Assembly: GCF_000300335.1 (NCBI RefSeq)
Contig: NZ_AMRM01000012.1
Location: 1-64,000, forward strand
Source of the DNA: Nitratireductor pacificus pht-3B
GTDB taxonomy: Bacteria > Pseudomonadota > Alphaproteobacteria > Rhizobiales > Rhizobiaceae
Length of the DNA stretch: 64,000 nucleotides
Reading direction: 5' to 3'
Each line of letters begins with the position of its first letter. Within the stretch, counting starts at the first letter, position 1. Positions 8,686-17,950 of the stretch are shown in pieces. Under the pieces are notes generated by a model, which was given only the letters and a program-made list of their open reading frames with translations, had not been told where the DNA came from and ran no database searches. The position numbers were made by a program, and so were the translations under genes.

Positions 8686-9567
8686 TCACCGACGCGGGTC
8701 GAGGCGGTCGCGCAGCCAGTCGCCCAGGATGTTGATGCTCATGATGAACGCCGTCATGGCGATACCCGGACCAAGCACCAGCCACCAGACGCCGGTGATC
8801 AGCCCGAACTGGCCGGTGGCGATCATCGCCCCGAGGCTTGGCGTCGGCGGCGGAACACCGAGCCCCAGATAACCCAGTGCGGATTCGGCGACGATCAGCG
8901 TCGCGAACTCCAGCGTGGCGATGACGATGAGCGGCCCCGCGATGTTGGGCACGATGTGCAGGAGCAGAACGCGCGGCGTCGACGCGCCAATGGCCCGCAT
9001 CGCCAGCACCAGGTCCGAGTCGCGCAGCGCCAGAACCTGGGCACGGGCGACGCGCGCGAAGACGACCCATATTGAAAGCGCCAGAACGATCACGATCGAC
9101 TGGAAGCTCGGCCCGATCGCCGTGACGAAGGTGACCACCAGCAGGATCGCCGGGAACGACATCTGGATGTCGACAATCCGCATCAGCACCTCATCGACGA
9201 TCCCCCGGAAGAAGCCGGCGATGACGCCGACACTCGTGCCGATCGCCGCTGCCAACAGCATGGAGAGGATCGAGATGGACATCGATGTGCGCAGGCCGAA
9301 CAGGATGCGGGAGAGCTGGTCGCGGCCGAGCTCATCCGTGCCGAGCAGGTGCTCGACGGTCGAGTTCTCCAGCGGATAGGGCGGCAGTTCCGCATCCATC
9401 AGTGACTGCCTGGCCGGGTCGTCGGCCCATAGCGGCGCCGAAAGCGCCAGGGCGAACAGCAGCAGTATGATGAACAGGGCTACCCAGACGCCAACTTTGC
9501 GCCGCGGGCGCGCCGGGCGGGTCGAGCCGGTTTCTGTCTGCGTGGCTGTGGCGGCTGACGATACCAT
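8686..9567 (-). CDS. Peptide-type ABC transporter permease (DppC/OppC family)
   Basis: 293 residues with an N-terminal membrane segment (VALFIILLLFALALSAPLWA) and five further segments. The extracytoplasmic loop motif LLGTDELGRDQLSRILFGLRTS and the cytoplasmic EAA-type motif RAIGASTPRVLLLHIVPNI are typical of OppC/DppC. It is the last gene of a seven-gene leftward operon that begins with the binding protein at 16072. Its stop is 24 bases from the end of the convergent GntR gene. Substrate class: oligopeptide, opine or similar; not determinable from the permease. Confidence 0.92.
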   Translation of the reverse strand: MVSSAATATQTETGSTRPARPRRKVGVWVALFIILLLFALALSAPLWADDPARQSLMDAELPPYPLENSTVEHLLGTDELGRDQLSRILFGLRTSMSISILSMLLAAAIGTSVGVIAGFFRGIVDEVLMRIVDIQMSFPAILLVVTFVTAIGPSFQSIVIVLALSIWVVFARVARAQVLALRDSDLVLAMRAIGASTPRVLLLHIVPNIAGPLIVIATLEFATLIVAESALGYLGLGVPPPTPSLGAMIATGQFGLITGVWWLVLGPGIAMTAFIMSINILGDWLRDRLDPRR

Positions 9568-9570
9568 GGG

Positions 9571-10491
9571 CTAGCTCAGTCTGATGCGGGGATCGACCAG
9601 CGAATAGATCAGGTCGGTCAGGACGTTGACGACGACCACCGCGACGGCGATCAGGATGACGGCGGTCTGCGCCAGCGGGAAATCGCTGTTGATCAGCGCA
9701 TCGCGCGTGAAACTGCCGATGCCGGGCCAGGCGAACACCGTTTCGACGATCACCGCGCCGCCCAGCAGATTGCCGAGCTGCAGGCCGAGAACCGTCAGGA
9801 CGGGCAGCAGCGCGTTGCGCAGGATATAGCGCAGCACGACGCGGATTTCCGAAGCGCCACGCGCCCGCGCCGTCAGCACATATTCGGAGTTTGCCACCTC
9901 GAGCATGCTTGCCCGGAGAAGGCGCGTGATGCGCGCCAGCGGATAGAGTGAAAGCGTCAGCGCCGGAAGGATCACGCTGCCCCTCCCCTCCGCCCCCGAT
10001 ACCGGCAAAATGCCCAGGTGAACGGAGAAGATCAGGATCAGGATCGGCCCGACCACGAAGATCGGCACGGACTGGCCGAAAGCGGCGAAGGTAACGATGG
10101 CGCGGTCTATCGGCCGGTCGCGGAACATGGCCGCCGCCACCCCGAGGGGAAACGCCACCACGATGGTGATCAGCATCGCCACCGAGGCGAGGAGGATCGT
10201 ATAGGGCAGCCGGTCGATGACCAGAGGCAAGGCTTCCTCGCCATAGTAGATCGAGCGGCCGAAATCGCCGGTCGCAGCACTGGCGATGAAATCGGCATAC
10301 TGGACGAGGATCGGCCGGTCGTAGCCGAGCTGCTGACGGACCTCGGCGATCTGCTCCTCGCTCGCCCCAGCGCTCGACAGCGCATTGGAGATCGGGTCGC
10401 CGCTCAGATTGAGGGCGAAGAAGGTCAGCGACGCCACGGCGAAGACCACGACGATGGCGAGGATGAGCCGCTGGATGAGGAACCGTGTCAT
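9571..10491 (-). CDS. Peptide-type ABC transporter permease (DppB/OppB family)
   Basis: 306 residues, six membrane segments. OppB/DppB hallmarks are the N-terminal TRFLIQRLILAIVVVFAVA, the periplasmic LGYDRPILVQYADFI, and the coupling-helix motif TARARGASEIRVVLRYILRNALLPVLT. Three bases separate it from the following OppC-type gene. With that permease it forms the membrane pore of the importer. Confidence 0.92.
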   Translation of the reverse strand: MTRFLIQRLILAIVVVFAVASLTFFALNLSGDPISNALSSAGASEEQIAEVRQQLGYDRPILVQYADFIASAATGDFGRSIYYGEEALPLVIDRLPYTILLASVAMLITIVVAFPLGVAAAMFRDRPIDRAIVTFAAFGQSVPIFVVGPILILIFSVHLGILPVSGAEGRGSVILPALTLSLYPLARITRLLRASMLEVANSEYVLTARARGASEIRVVLRYILRNALLPVLTVLGLQLGNLLGGAVIVETVFAWPGIGSFTRDALINSDFPLAQTAVILIAVAVVVVNVLTDLIYSLVDPRIRLS

Positions 10492-10524
10492 TGCCTGCCC
10501 TGCCGCTGCGCTGCGCGGTCTTCT

Positions 10525-10959
10525 TTACTGCTGCGGATCGAGGCCGCCAAGCTTGGCGATGCCGGTGAGGCAGGCGTCCGCGTCCTGGGCGCCGGTGCCG
10601 CCGCTGGCGCCGATCGCCCCGACCACGACGCCGTCCACCTTCAGGGGAAAGCCTCCCGGCAAGGGCACGAAATGCCCGTTGTTCAGAACGGTCGCGGCCG
10701 TGGTCAGGGCTGGAAAGTCCTTCCACCGCGTACCGAGGTCGGCGCTCGGCATGCGCATGGCGGCGGCAGCCGTCGCCTTGCCCTGGGCAAAGCCGAGCGT
10801 TGCCCAGCCGGCTCCATCCATCCGGTGAATGGCGACAGGGTGTCCCGCGGTATCGACGACCGAGAAGGACATGGCGACGCCGATCTCGCCGGCGCGTTCG
10901 GCGCACAGGCCGAGCAGGCGGATGGTGGTTTCAAGATCGATATTGGTGACGCTGTTCAT
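10525..10959 (-). CDS. GlcG/HbpS-family (DUF336) protein
   Basis: 144 residues from the ATG at 10959, which overlaps the M20 peptidase stop by four bases (ATGA). It matches the GlcG/HbpS (DUF336, Haem-degrading-type) family: an alpha-beta fold with SFSVVDTAGHPVAIHRMDGAGWA near 30-52 and the C-terminal GGFPLKVDGVVVGAIGASGGTGAQD. Members bind haem or corrinoids, or act as small accessory proteins beside catabolic enzymes; their role is often unknown. No signal peptide, so cytoplasmic. Being translationally coupled to a peptidase in a transporter operon suggests an auxiliary role in catabolism of the imported compound. Confidence 0.85.
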   Translation of the reverse strand: MNSVTNIDLETTIRLLGLCAERAGEIGVAMSFSVVDTAGHPVAIHRMDGAGWATLGFAQGKATAAAAMRMPSADLGTRWKDFPALTTAATVLNNGHFVPLPGGFPLKVDGVVVGAIGASGGTGAQDADACLTGIAKLGGLDPQQ

Positions 10960-12389
10960 GCGGATATCCGAGTTTTCTCTGTGGTGGTGGTGGATGCACC
11001 AGCGCTCTGCGCCAGTGCCGGCCAATAGGCCAGAAGAGCCTCGATGCCTTTGCGGAAATGCAGCAGCGCCAGCCATTCGTCGGGACCATGCTTGTTCTCG
11101 TCAGGGCAGCCGAAACCCATCAGCAGCGTATCCATGGCGAAATGATCCTTGAGATGCGCGACGGCGGGTATGGCGCCGCCGTCGCGCACAAGGAACACAT
11201 CCGTCCCGAACGCAGCGCGGAGGCTGTCGACAGCAAGCTGCACCGCCGGCATGCGATGATCGATCGCCGCCGGTGGCACGATGCTCAACTCCCGAACCTC
11301 GCAGAGCACATTGGCTGGTGCGAGCGAGACGATGTGCCGTGCGACCTTCTTCTGGATCGCTTCGGGGTTCTGGCCGGCGACCATGCGGCACGAGATCTTT
11401 GCCGTTGCCGTCGCCGGGACGATTGCCTTGGTGCCTTCCGCCGTATGGCCGGAAAACAGACCGTTGATCTCGAGCGTCGGGCGGATCCAGGTCCGCTCAA
11501 GCGTCGAGAAGCCGGCTTCACCCTCCGTGCCGGTGGCACCGATGGAGGCGAGCCAGGCTTTTTCCTCGAAAGGGAGTTTTTCATATCCTTCGCGTTCTTC
11601 GGCAGAAATGTCCGGAACGCCCTCGTAGAAGCCAGGCACGGCGACGCGCCCGTCCTCGTCGTGCAGGGACACCAGGATGCGTGCCAGCGACCGCGCTGCA
11701 TTCGGTATCGCACCGCCGAACTGGCCGGCATGCACGTCGCCGCCGGCGCTGCGCAGCCGCACCTCGAGATTGACGATGCCGCGCAGCGATGTGCCGATTG
11801 ACGGCACGTTGTAGTCGTACATCGGGGAATCGCTGACGATGGCGAAATCCGCCTGCACCAGTTCCGGATTGGCCTTCATCCAGCCCAGCAGGCTCGGCGA
11901 GCCGATCTCCTCCTCGGCGTCCACCACCAGCTTGACGTTGCACGGCAGTTTGCCGCCGCCGGTGCGCATCAGGGCGTCGAGTGCGATCAGGTGCATCAGG
12001 ACCTGGCCCTTGTCGTCGGTCGAGCCGCGGCCATAGAGGCGCTCGTCACGCATGGTGATGTCGAACGGTGCAACGGTCCAGTCGGCGACGGGCTCCACCG
12101 GCTGCACGTCCACATGACCGTAGATCAGTACGGTCGGCGCGCCCTGCTCCGCCTGCATCCAGTCCGCCGTGACGATCGGGTGACCATCGGTTTCGTGGAT
12201 CCGGATGTTGTTGAAGCCGATGCGCCCCAGCTCTTTCGCCAGCCATTGCGAAGCCTGCATCACCTGCGGCGCCTTGGCCGGGTCCATCGACACGGACTCG
12301 ATGCGGACGAAATCCCCTAGTCGCGCGATGTTCTGATCTTCCTCGGCGCGCGTGAGGGCGATCGCCTGTTCGACATTCCAGATTGTCAT
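10956..12389 (-). CDS. M20-family metallopeptidase (dipeptidase/ArgE/DapE-like)
   Basis: 477 residues from the ATG at 12389, which overlaps the ATPase stop by four bases; a start at 12413 would lengthen it by eight residues. The M20 metal site is complete: LIYGHVDVQP (first His, with Asp two later), GRGSTDDKGQ (bridging Asp), DAEEEIGSPS (catalytic Glu-Glu) and a late H in MGFGCPDENKHGPDEW. The lid domain is in the middle (LFSGHTAEGTKAIVP). Members hydrolyse dipeptides or N-acyl amino acids with two Zn ions. Its place between ATPase and permease genes implies it degrades the imported peptide-like substrate in the cytoplasm. Confidence 0.9.
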   Translation of the reverse strand: MTIWNVEQAIALTRAEEDQNIARLGDFVRIESVSMDPAKAPQVMQASQWLAKELGRIGFNNIRIHETDGHPIVTADWMQAEQGAPTVLIYGHVDVQPVEPVADWTVAPFDITMRDERLYGRGSTDDKGQVLMHLIALDALMRTGGGKLPCNVKLVVDAEEEIGSPSLLGWMKANPELVQADFAIVSDSPMYDYNVPSIGTSLRGIVNLEVRLRSAGGDVHAGQFGGAIPNAARSLARILVSLHDEDGRVAVPGFYEGVPDISAEEREGYEKLPFEEKAWLASIGATGTEGEAGFSTLERTWIRPTLEINGLFSGHTAEGTKAIVPATATAKISCRMVAGQNPEAIQKKVARHIVSLAPANVLCEVRELSIVPPAAIDHRMPAVQLAVDSLRAAFGTDVFLVRDGGAIPAVAHLKDHFAMDTLLMGFGCPDENKHGPDEWLALLHFRKGIEALLAYWPALAQSAGASTTTTEKTRISA

Positions 12390-13423
12390 AGGGCTGCTTC
12401 CGTTCTGTTGCATGCATTGGGAACCGGGTTCGCCTTTATCTCCTTCCAGAAATGGCAGGCGACGCCACGGTCGGTTCCGACGCTTTCCAGCGATGGATCA
12501 CGGGTCCGGCAGATATCCCTCGCGTAGGGACAGCGCGTATGGAAGTGGCAACCGCCGGGCGGATTGAGCGGGCTCGGGATCTCGCCCTGAATGACCGGAC
12601 GGTCGCTGTTGCGCTCGACCTTCGGATTGGCGCGCGGCACCGCGCCGAACAGCGCCTTCGTGTAGGGATGCAGCGGCTCGCCGCACAGGATCTCGCTCGG
12701 CCCGGTCTCGACGATGCGCCCGAGATACATCACCGCGATGCGGTGCGATATGTGGCGTACAACGGCAAGGTCGTGTGCGATGAACAGATAGGTGAGTTGC
12801 CGCCGCTCCTGCAGCTCGCCGAGAAGATTGACGATCTGCGCCTGGACGGAGACATCGAGCGCCGAGATGGGTTCGTCGCAGACGATCAGCTCCGGTTCCA
12901 GGGCGAGCGCGCGCGCGATGGCGATGCGCTGCCGCTGACCGCCCGAAAACTCGTGCGGATAGCGGTCGACCGCCGATGCCGGCAGGCCGACGGAATCGAG
13001 CAGTTCCAGCACCCGGAGCCGTGCGGCTTCGCCCCTGGCGATGCCATGGATCGTCAGCGGCTCACGAATGGCCGCGCCGATCCGCATGCGCGGATCGAGG
13101 CTCGAATAGGGATCCTGGAAGATGATCTGCAGGTCGCGGCGCAGGCTGCGCCGGCGCGTCCGGTCGAGACTGCCGAGGTCTTCGCCGCGGAACCGGATCG
13201 TGCCCGAACTGGGCTTCAGCAGATGGGCGACCGCGCGGCCGACCGTGCTTTTCCCGCAACCGGATTCGCCGACGAGACCAAGCGTTTCACCCCGCCGGAT
13301 CTCGAGGCTCACGCCGTCGACGGCGCGGACGGACCAGGCGCTGCGGGAGAACAGGCTCCTGCGTTGTCCGAAATGGACCCGCAGGTCACGCACCTGCAGG
13401 AGCGGCTCCCCGGCCCCGGTCAT
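12386..13423 (-). CDS. Peptide-type ABC transporter ATPase (DppF/OppF family)
   Basis: 345 residues. Walker [10 protein letters not shown] near 53, signature [15 protein letters not shown], Walker [13 protein letters not shown], switch His in [10 protein letters not shown]. The oligopeptide-specific C-terminal extension has [19 protein letters not shown], whose cysteines bind an iron-sulfur cluster in related proteins. It overlaps its partner ATPase (13420-13423) and the peptidase (12386-12389). Confidence 0.92.
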   Translation of the reverse strand: MTGAGEPLLQVRDLRVHFGQRRSLFSRSAWSVRAVDGVSLEIRRGETLGLVGESGCGKSTVGRAVAHLLKPSSGTIRFRGEDLGSLDRTRRRSLRRDLQIIFQDPYSSLDPRMRIGAAIREPLTIHGIARGEAARLRVLELLDSVGLPASAVDRYPHEFSGGQRQRIAIARALALEPELIVCDEPISALDVSVQAQIVNLLGELQERRQLTYLFIAHDLAVVRHISHRIAVMYLGRIVETGPSEILCGEPLHPYTKALFGAVPRANPKVERNSDRPVIQGEIPSPLNPPGGCHFHTRCPYARDICRTRDPSLESVGTDRGVACHFWKEIKANPVPNACNRTEAAL

Positions 13424-14442
13424 GGCACCTGTCCTTCCCCGCTAGCGCCGGCGACATGCCAACAGGCCGCGCCGTGAGCGCCATCCCAGGCAAGCTTCGG
13501 GAGCCTGGCCGAACACACTTCCATGCGCACGGCGCAGCGTGGCTCGAAGCTGCATGACGACGGCTGCTCCGTCAGCCGACCGGCTGCCCCGGGGATGGCG
13601 CAAAGCGCGGTGCCCCGATCGCTGTCGATCTCGGGACGGGCCGCGATCAGCGCTTTCGTATAGGGATGCTTCGGTTCCAGCAGGACCTGTTCGGCGGTTC
13701 CGTCTTCGACCACCGCTCCGCCATACATGACAAGCACCCGGTCGGCGAGATTGGCTACGACGCCCAGATCGTGGCTGACAAGGATGATCGACATGTCCAG
13801 CTCGTCGCGCAGACGGGAAAGAAGCTGCAGTATCTGCGCCTGGATCGTCACGTCGAGCGCGGTCGTGGGCTCATCGGCGATCAGGAGTTTCGGCTTGCCG
13901 CTGACGGCGAGGGCGATCATCACACGCTGCCGCATGCCGCCCGAGAGCTGGTGCGGATAGGCCGCAAGGCGGCTCTCGGGCGCGGCGATGCCGACCAGCT
14001 TCAGCAGCTCCACTGAACGGGCATGCGCCGCCTTGCCACTCAGCCCCTCATGCAGGCTGAGGGTCTCGCGCAGGTGCTGACCGATCGTCAGCACCGGGTT
14101 CAGCGCCGTCATGGGGTCCTGGAAAACCAGCGCGATATCGCGGCCGCGCACGTGCCGCATCTCGTTTGCGTTCAGGCTCAGCAGCTCACGCCCGCTGAGG
14201 GACACGCTGCCGCCGGAGATCTCCGCTGAACGGGTCAGCAGCTGCATCAGGGCCAGCGCGACGGTGGACTTGCCGCAACCCGATTCTCCTACAATGCCCA
14301 CCGCGCTGCCGCGCTGCAGATCGAAGGAAACGCCGTTCACCGCGTGAACGGTCTCCCCGTTCGAGTGAAAGCACACGCTCAGGTCACGGACCCGAAGCAG
14401 CGGCGCTTCGGGTTGCGATGGGGTCGGAACAGGCATTGCCAT
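13420..14442 (-). CDS. Peptide-type ABC transporter ATPase (DppD/OppD family)
   Basis: 340 residues from the ATG at 14442; an upstream start at 14511 would translate the hairpin region. Walker [10 protein letters not shown] near 52, signature [14 protein letters not shown], Walker [13 protein letters not shown], then the C-terminal cysteine region [14 protein letters not shown] found in OppD/DppD. It pairs with the following OppF-type subunit to power the importer. Confidence 0.91.
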   Translation of the reverse strand: MAMPVPTPSQPEAPLLRVRDLSVCFHSNGETVHAVNGVSFDLQRGSAVGIVGESGCGKSTVALALMQLLTRSAEISGGSVSLSGRELLSLNANEMRHVRGRDIALVFQDPMTALNPVLTIGQHLRETLSLHEGLSGKAAHARSVELLKLVGIAAPESRLAAYPHQLSGGMRQRVMIALAVSGKPKLLIADEPTTALDVTIQAQILQLLSRLRDELDMSIILVSHDLGVVANLADRVLVMYGGAVVEDGTAEQVLLEPKHPYTKALIAARPEIDSDRGTALCAIPGAAGRLTEQPSSCSFEPRCAVRMEVCSARLPKLAWDGAHGAACWHVAGASGEGQVP

Positions 14443-14476
14443 TGCGTCTCGGCTCCGCAGGCGGGTAGGAAGTTTA

Positions 14477-14513
14477 CGATGCCGCAATGCCGGGAGGAAG
14501 CATCGCGGCATCG
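14477..14513 (-). terminator. Hairpin after the binding-protein gene
   Basis: CGATGCCGC (14477-14485) pairs with GCGGCATCG (14505-14513), with additional pairing inside. It sits eight bases after the binding-protein stop and before the first ATPase gene. There is no T run, so it more likely stabilises the 5' message or partly attenuates transcription than stops it. Confidence 0.6.
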
Positions 14514-14521
14514 TCCGTCGA

Positions 14522-16072
14522 TCAGTTGAACTTCGCCGAGGAGAAGTTCAACCGGTTCGACGCGGGAGGATTCCACTCGAAGCCTTCGACCATTCCATAA
14601 CCGAGCTCCCGCACATAAAGCGGAACCCAGACGGCCATCTCGCCGATCGCGCGGGCCTGCGCCTGCTCATAGAGGGCCTGGCGCTCCTCGGCTGTCTTCG
14701 CCGTCGCCGCCTTGGCGGTGATCGCGTTCAGCTCGTCGTCGGTACCGAACGCCTTGTAAACCGAGTTTGGACCGAAATAGGCGATGTTCATCAGGAAGTT
14801 GGAGTCAGAGTAGACCGGACTCATCTGATACAGATAGATGCCCTCCGAGGAGCCGGCCTTGCGCCACAGGGGCTGGAGCGACTGGTTGGGTCCGCCGTTC
14901 ATCGTCACCTCGAAGCCGACCTCCTGGAGTTGGGCCTGGACGACCTCGGCAAGCTGCTTGTCGATGTCGAATGTGCCGATCGGATAGTTCAGCGTGATCG
15001 GAACAGATCCCTCGAAGCCAGCCTCCTTCAGCAGGGAGCGCGCTTTCTCCGGATCGTAGGAATAGCCCGAGAAGTCAGGATCGTAACCGAGTTCGCCCGG
15101 CAGGAACAGGCCGTTGGCCTCCTGCGCATGGCCGCGCAGAAGGCGCGCGATGATTGACTTGCGATCGATCGCGTGGCTGATCGCCTGGCGCACGAGTACA
15201 TTGTCGGTGGGCGCCGTATTCAGGTTCAGCGCGACGAACACCCGGACGTCGCTGGGCGCGCCAACCATCTTCTTGCCGCTCATGCTGGCAACGCGCTCAT
15301 AGAGATTGATCGGAATGTCGCCGACCACATCCGCCGCGCCCGACTGGAGAAGGCTGACCCGCGTCGCCGCATCGGCAACGCTGCGGATCTCGATCTCCTT
15401 GATCGCCGGCTTCTCGCCCCAGTAGCCCGGGTTTTCCTTGAGCTTGATGACCACGCCCTTCGTCCATTCGTCGAGCATGTAGGGTCCGGTGCCGACCGGA
15501 TTGTTGCCGAAGGCGACCTCCGCGTCGGCCGGTTCGCCCAGCCCTTCGTAATAGCGCGGCGGGAAGACGACGAAGTAGCTCATCTGTGCCGGCAGGGACG
15601 AGAGATTCTCTTCCTTGGTCACCACGTCGAACGTCATCTCGTCGACGGCATTGATCTCGATATTGGCGAAGGTGGCCGCTGACTTGCCCCCCGGAAGCGC
15701 GCGCCAGAAGGCAAGGGTCTTCACGAAGGCTTCCGACGTCAGGGGTTCGCCATTGGAGAAGGTGATGCCTTCACGCACCTTGAAGCGCCATGTTTTGGGG
15801 TCGATTTGCGACCACGAGGATGCGAGCTTCGGCACGAACGTCGTCTTGCCGTCGACCATCTCCGTACCGACGGCCGCCTCGACAATCTCCTCGGCGATGC
15901 GGGCCGAGGTGCGCGTCGATTCGACATTCTGATTCAAGCTCTGCACCGCCGACTGCTGCACGAAACGCAGCTTGGTCTGTGCAGCAGTAACTCCGGACAT
16001 CGCCAGGCAGGTGGTCAGCCCCAGAACCGCCAGCGCGCCAGCGCGAAATCTCTTCCCAAAAACGCTACCCAT
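14522..16072 (-). CDS. Peptide-type ABC transporter substrate-binding protein (SBP family 5)
   Basis: 516 residues from the ATG at 16072 (GGGGAA four bases upstream); an ATG at 16084 has its AGGA abutting the codon, so it is less likely. Signal peptide about 1-31 (LGLTTCLAMSGVTAAQ). The family-5 fold is evident: RTSARIAEEIVEAAVGTEMV, the region FVKTLAFWRALPGGKSAATFANIEI, then NPVGTGPYMLDEW near 160 and VRQAISHAIDRKSIIARLLRGHA near 295. It is the first gene of the operon. Ligand unknown; the operon's M20 peptidase and the facing amidohydrolases suggest an amide-containing compound. Confidence 0.9.
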   Translation of the reverse strand: MGSVFGKRFRAGALAVLGLTTCLAMSGVTAAQTKLRFVQQSAVQSLNQNVESTRTSARIAEEIVEAAVGTEMVDGKTTFVPKLASSWSQIDPKTWRFKVREGITFSNGEPLTSEAFVKTLAFWRALPGGKSAATFANIEINAVDEMTFDVVTKEENLSSLPAQMSYFVVFPPRYYEGLGEPADAEVAFGNNPVGTGPYMLDEWTKGVVIKLKENPGYWGEKPAIKEIEIRSVADAATRVSLLQSGAADVVGDIPINLYERVASMSGKKMVGAPSDVRVFVALNLNTAPTDNVLVRQAISHAIDRKSIIARLLRGHAQEANGLFLPGELGYDPDFSGYSYDPEKARSLLKEAGFEGSVPITLNYPIGTFDIDKQLAEVVQAQLQEVGFEVTMNGGPNQSLQPLWRKAGSSEGIYLYQMSPVYSDSNFLMNIAYFGPNSVYKAFGTDDELNAITAKAATAKTAEERQALYEQAQARAIGEMAVWVPLYVRELGYGMVEGFEWNPPASNRLNFSSAKFN

Positions 16073-16094
16073 CCGATTCCCCATTCCTATTTTT

Positions 16095-16190
16095 TGGAAT
16101 TATTGATCCACATTGTGGAATTATTGAAGGCTACCTGCAACACCTTAGCCTGTCAATGGTCGACAGCATTTCTGACCGCCAATAATTCCA
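16095..16190. promoter_or_regulatory. Cluster of operator-like repeats between divergent operons
   Basis: TGGAATTATTGA occurs at 16095-16106 and again at 16116-16127, 21 bases (two helical turns) apart on the same face; a third copy, inverted, is CCAATAATTCCA at 16179-16190. Between the first two lies an odd palindrome TCCACA-T-TGTGGA (16107-16119). The region drives the leftward ABC operon and the rightward creatininase genes, so one regulator probably controls both. The ATTGTGGAA half-site is also present at the second ABC operon (27619-27627), hinting at IclR-type control. Confidence 0.72.
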
Positions 16191-16248
16191 CTTGATGAAA
16201 TTCTTATTTCATAATACGAATTTTGGATTCCATGAAAAGGGGGTTGAA

Positions 16249-17043
16249 TTGAAGTCGTTCCTGCCACTGATGACGTGGACCGAGGCAAGGGAAGCTGCGG
16301 AAGCTGGTGCGGTTGCACTGGTGCCGATCGGCAGTACGGACGCCAACGGCCCGCAGAACGCCACCGGTCTGGATTTTCTGGTGTCGTCGGCGCTCGCCGA
16401 ACGGGCCGCTGCGAAGACCGGTTCGATCTATCTGCCGCCGGTGACCTACGGGGTTTCGGATGGCCTCAAGGGGTTCCCCGGCACGCTCGGGATCACGCCT
16501 CAGATGCTCGGCGAGATGGTCGAATCGGTCATCAAGTCCCTGATCCGTGGCGGCTTCGAGCACATCCTGCTGATTACCAATCACGGGCCGAACCAGTATC
16601 CCGTGGAGCAGGCGAGCAGGCGTGTCTGCTACGACACTGGTGTCCATGTGGCCTCGATCAATCCGATGGCGCTGTTTGCCGACCTGCGCGGCGACCTCTT
16701 CGAGCCGGAGACCATCGGCCACGGCGCCGAACCGGGCACGTCGCTGCTGAAATACCTGCATCCGGAGGGGTCGCGCGACGACCTGGCGGAAGAACGGACG
16801 AAGGCCCGATGGCAGGGTCTGGAGCTGATCTCGCCGATGGAAGCCCGTTTCGGCGCCAGCCGCGTCAACTTCTATCTCGAGCTTGAGGAGCTCTCGCCCA
16901 CCTCCGGTTGGGGCAACCCGCACAAGGCCTCCGCCGAGCGCGGGGAAATCCTGTTCGGGCGCATGCTCGACCACGTCGTGGCCTTCATCGAGACCTTCCG
17001 CGCTCTCGACACCCGTCTGAAGTTTCCGGAGCCGCAACTCTAG
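16249..17043 (+). CDS. Creatininase-family amidohydrolase-like protein (first of tandem pair)
   Basis: 264 residues if started at the TTG at 16249, which has a GGGGG site in front and gives an N-terminus (MKSFLPLMTW) that aligns with its downstream paralogue; an upstream TTG/ATG at 16192-16195 has none. The creatininase/MftE fold is seen in VALVPIGSTDANGP, GVSDGLKGFPGTL, HILLITNHGPNQYP and GHGAEPGTSLLKYLHP. The canonical first metal motif E-x-H is D31-A-N33 here, so the usual Glu and His ligands are both changed, while the later GHGAEPGTS element is kept. Hydrolysis of a cyclic amide would be the default guess, but the altered site makes this uncertain. Probably co-transcribed with the next two genes. 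Confidence 0.82.
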   Translation: MKSFLPLMTWTEAREAAEAGAVALVPIGSTDANGPQNATGLDFLVSSALAERAAAKTGSIYLPPVTYGVSDGLKGFPGTLGITPQMLGEMVESVIKSLIRGGFEHILLITNHGPNQYPVEQASRRVCYDTGVHVASINPMALFADLRGDLFEPETIGHGAEPGTSLLKYLHPEGSRDDLAEERTKARWQGLELISPMEARFGASRVNFYLELEELSPTSGWGNPHKASAERGEILFGRMLDHVVAFIETFRALDTRLKFPEPQL

Positions 17044-17103
17044 CCGCGGCGAAACGCTCCGTTCGCGAGAGCGCTCAATCCATTGCCACAACAGTGAGGC
17101 GAC

Positions 17104-17901
17104 ATGAAAACCTATCTCCCGTTAATGAGCACGCGCGAAGTGCGCGAGGCCGCCGGGCGCGGCGCTGTTGCGCTGCTGCCGATCGGCACCGTCGAGGGCA
17201 ACGGTCCGCTGCCGCTCGGCTACGACTACCTGGTTCCCGAAGCGCTGGCGCGCACGGCGGCCGAAGCCAATGGCGACGTGTGGCTGCCGCCGCTCACCTA
17301 TGGCGTCTCGGACTCCATCCTAGCGTTTCCCGGCACGATCGCAGTGTCGCCCGATCTCGTCGAACAATATGTCGAGACGATCGCCACCGGCCTCATCGAC
17401 AGCGGCTTCAGCCATATCTGCCTGCTGACCTACCACATCCCCAACCACTACCCGGCCGCAGCCGCGATGCGCAACGTGCGTCGGAAGACCGGCGTGATCA
17501 TGGCCTCGCTGAATCCCGGCAGCATCCAGGCGGATCTGCGCGGAGACCTGTTCCCCGACGACGCCTCGATCTTCGGTCATGGCGGGGAACCGGGGGCATC
17601 GCTGCTCGAATATCTCCACCCCGGCTCCGTGCGCGTCGATCTCGCCCGGCCAAGCGGCAAGGGCGACTACCAGGGGCTGCCCCTGCTGTCGCCGATGGAA
17701 GCCAGGTTCGGTGACAGCCGCGTCGGCCTGCCCGTGGAGATGGAGGGTGTCTCGCCCTCGTCTGGCTGGGGAGACGCCAGCCAACCCTGCGCCGAGCGGG
17801 GCGGTGCCCTGTTCAGGCGCATGTCCGACTACGTCGCCGAGTTCACCCGGCATTTCCGCAGCATGGACACCCGCATAGCGCCGCCGGCGATCGCATTCTG
17901 A
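17104..17901 (+). CDS. Creatininase-family amidohydrolase-like protein (second of tandem pair)
   Basis: 265 residues, ATG at 17104 with GAGG five bases upstream. It is a clear paralogue of the preceding gene along its whole length (MKTYLPLMS, VALLPIGTVEGNGP, YGVSDSILAFPGT, FGHGGEPGASLLEYLHP, LLSPMEARFGDSRV). The first metal motif reads E31-G-N33: the Glu is restored but the His is again Asn. LLTYHIPNHYP replaces the usual NGHGGN-type loop. The two proteins may form a heteromer or act in sequence on related substrates. Cytoplasmic; no signal peptide. Confidence 0.82.
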   Translation: MKTYLPLMSTREVREAAGRGAVALLPIGTVEGNGPLPLGYDYLVPEALARTAAEANGDVWLPPLTYGVSDSILAFPGTIAVSPDLVEQYVETIATGLIDSGFSHICLLTYHIPNHYPAAAAMRNVRRKTGVIMASLNPGSIQADLRGDLFPDDASIFGHGGEPGASLLEYLHPGSVRVDLARPSGKGDYQGLPLLSPMEARFGDSRVGLPVEMEGVSPSSGWGDASQPCAERGGALFRRMSDYVAEFTRHFRSMDTRIAPPAIAF

Positions 17902-17950
17902 AGCGCGAAGCCCCGCTTCCGCGTCCGCAGCATATGGAGGAAAGAAACAA

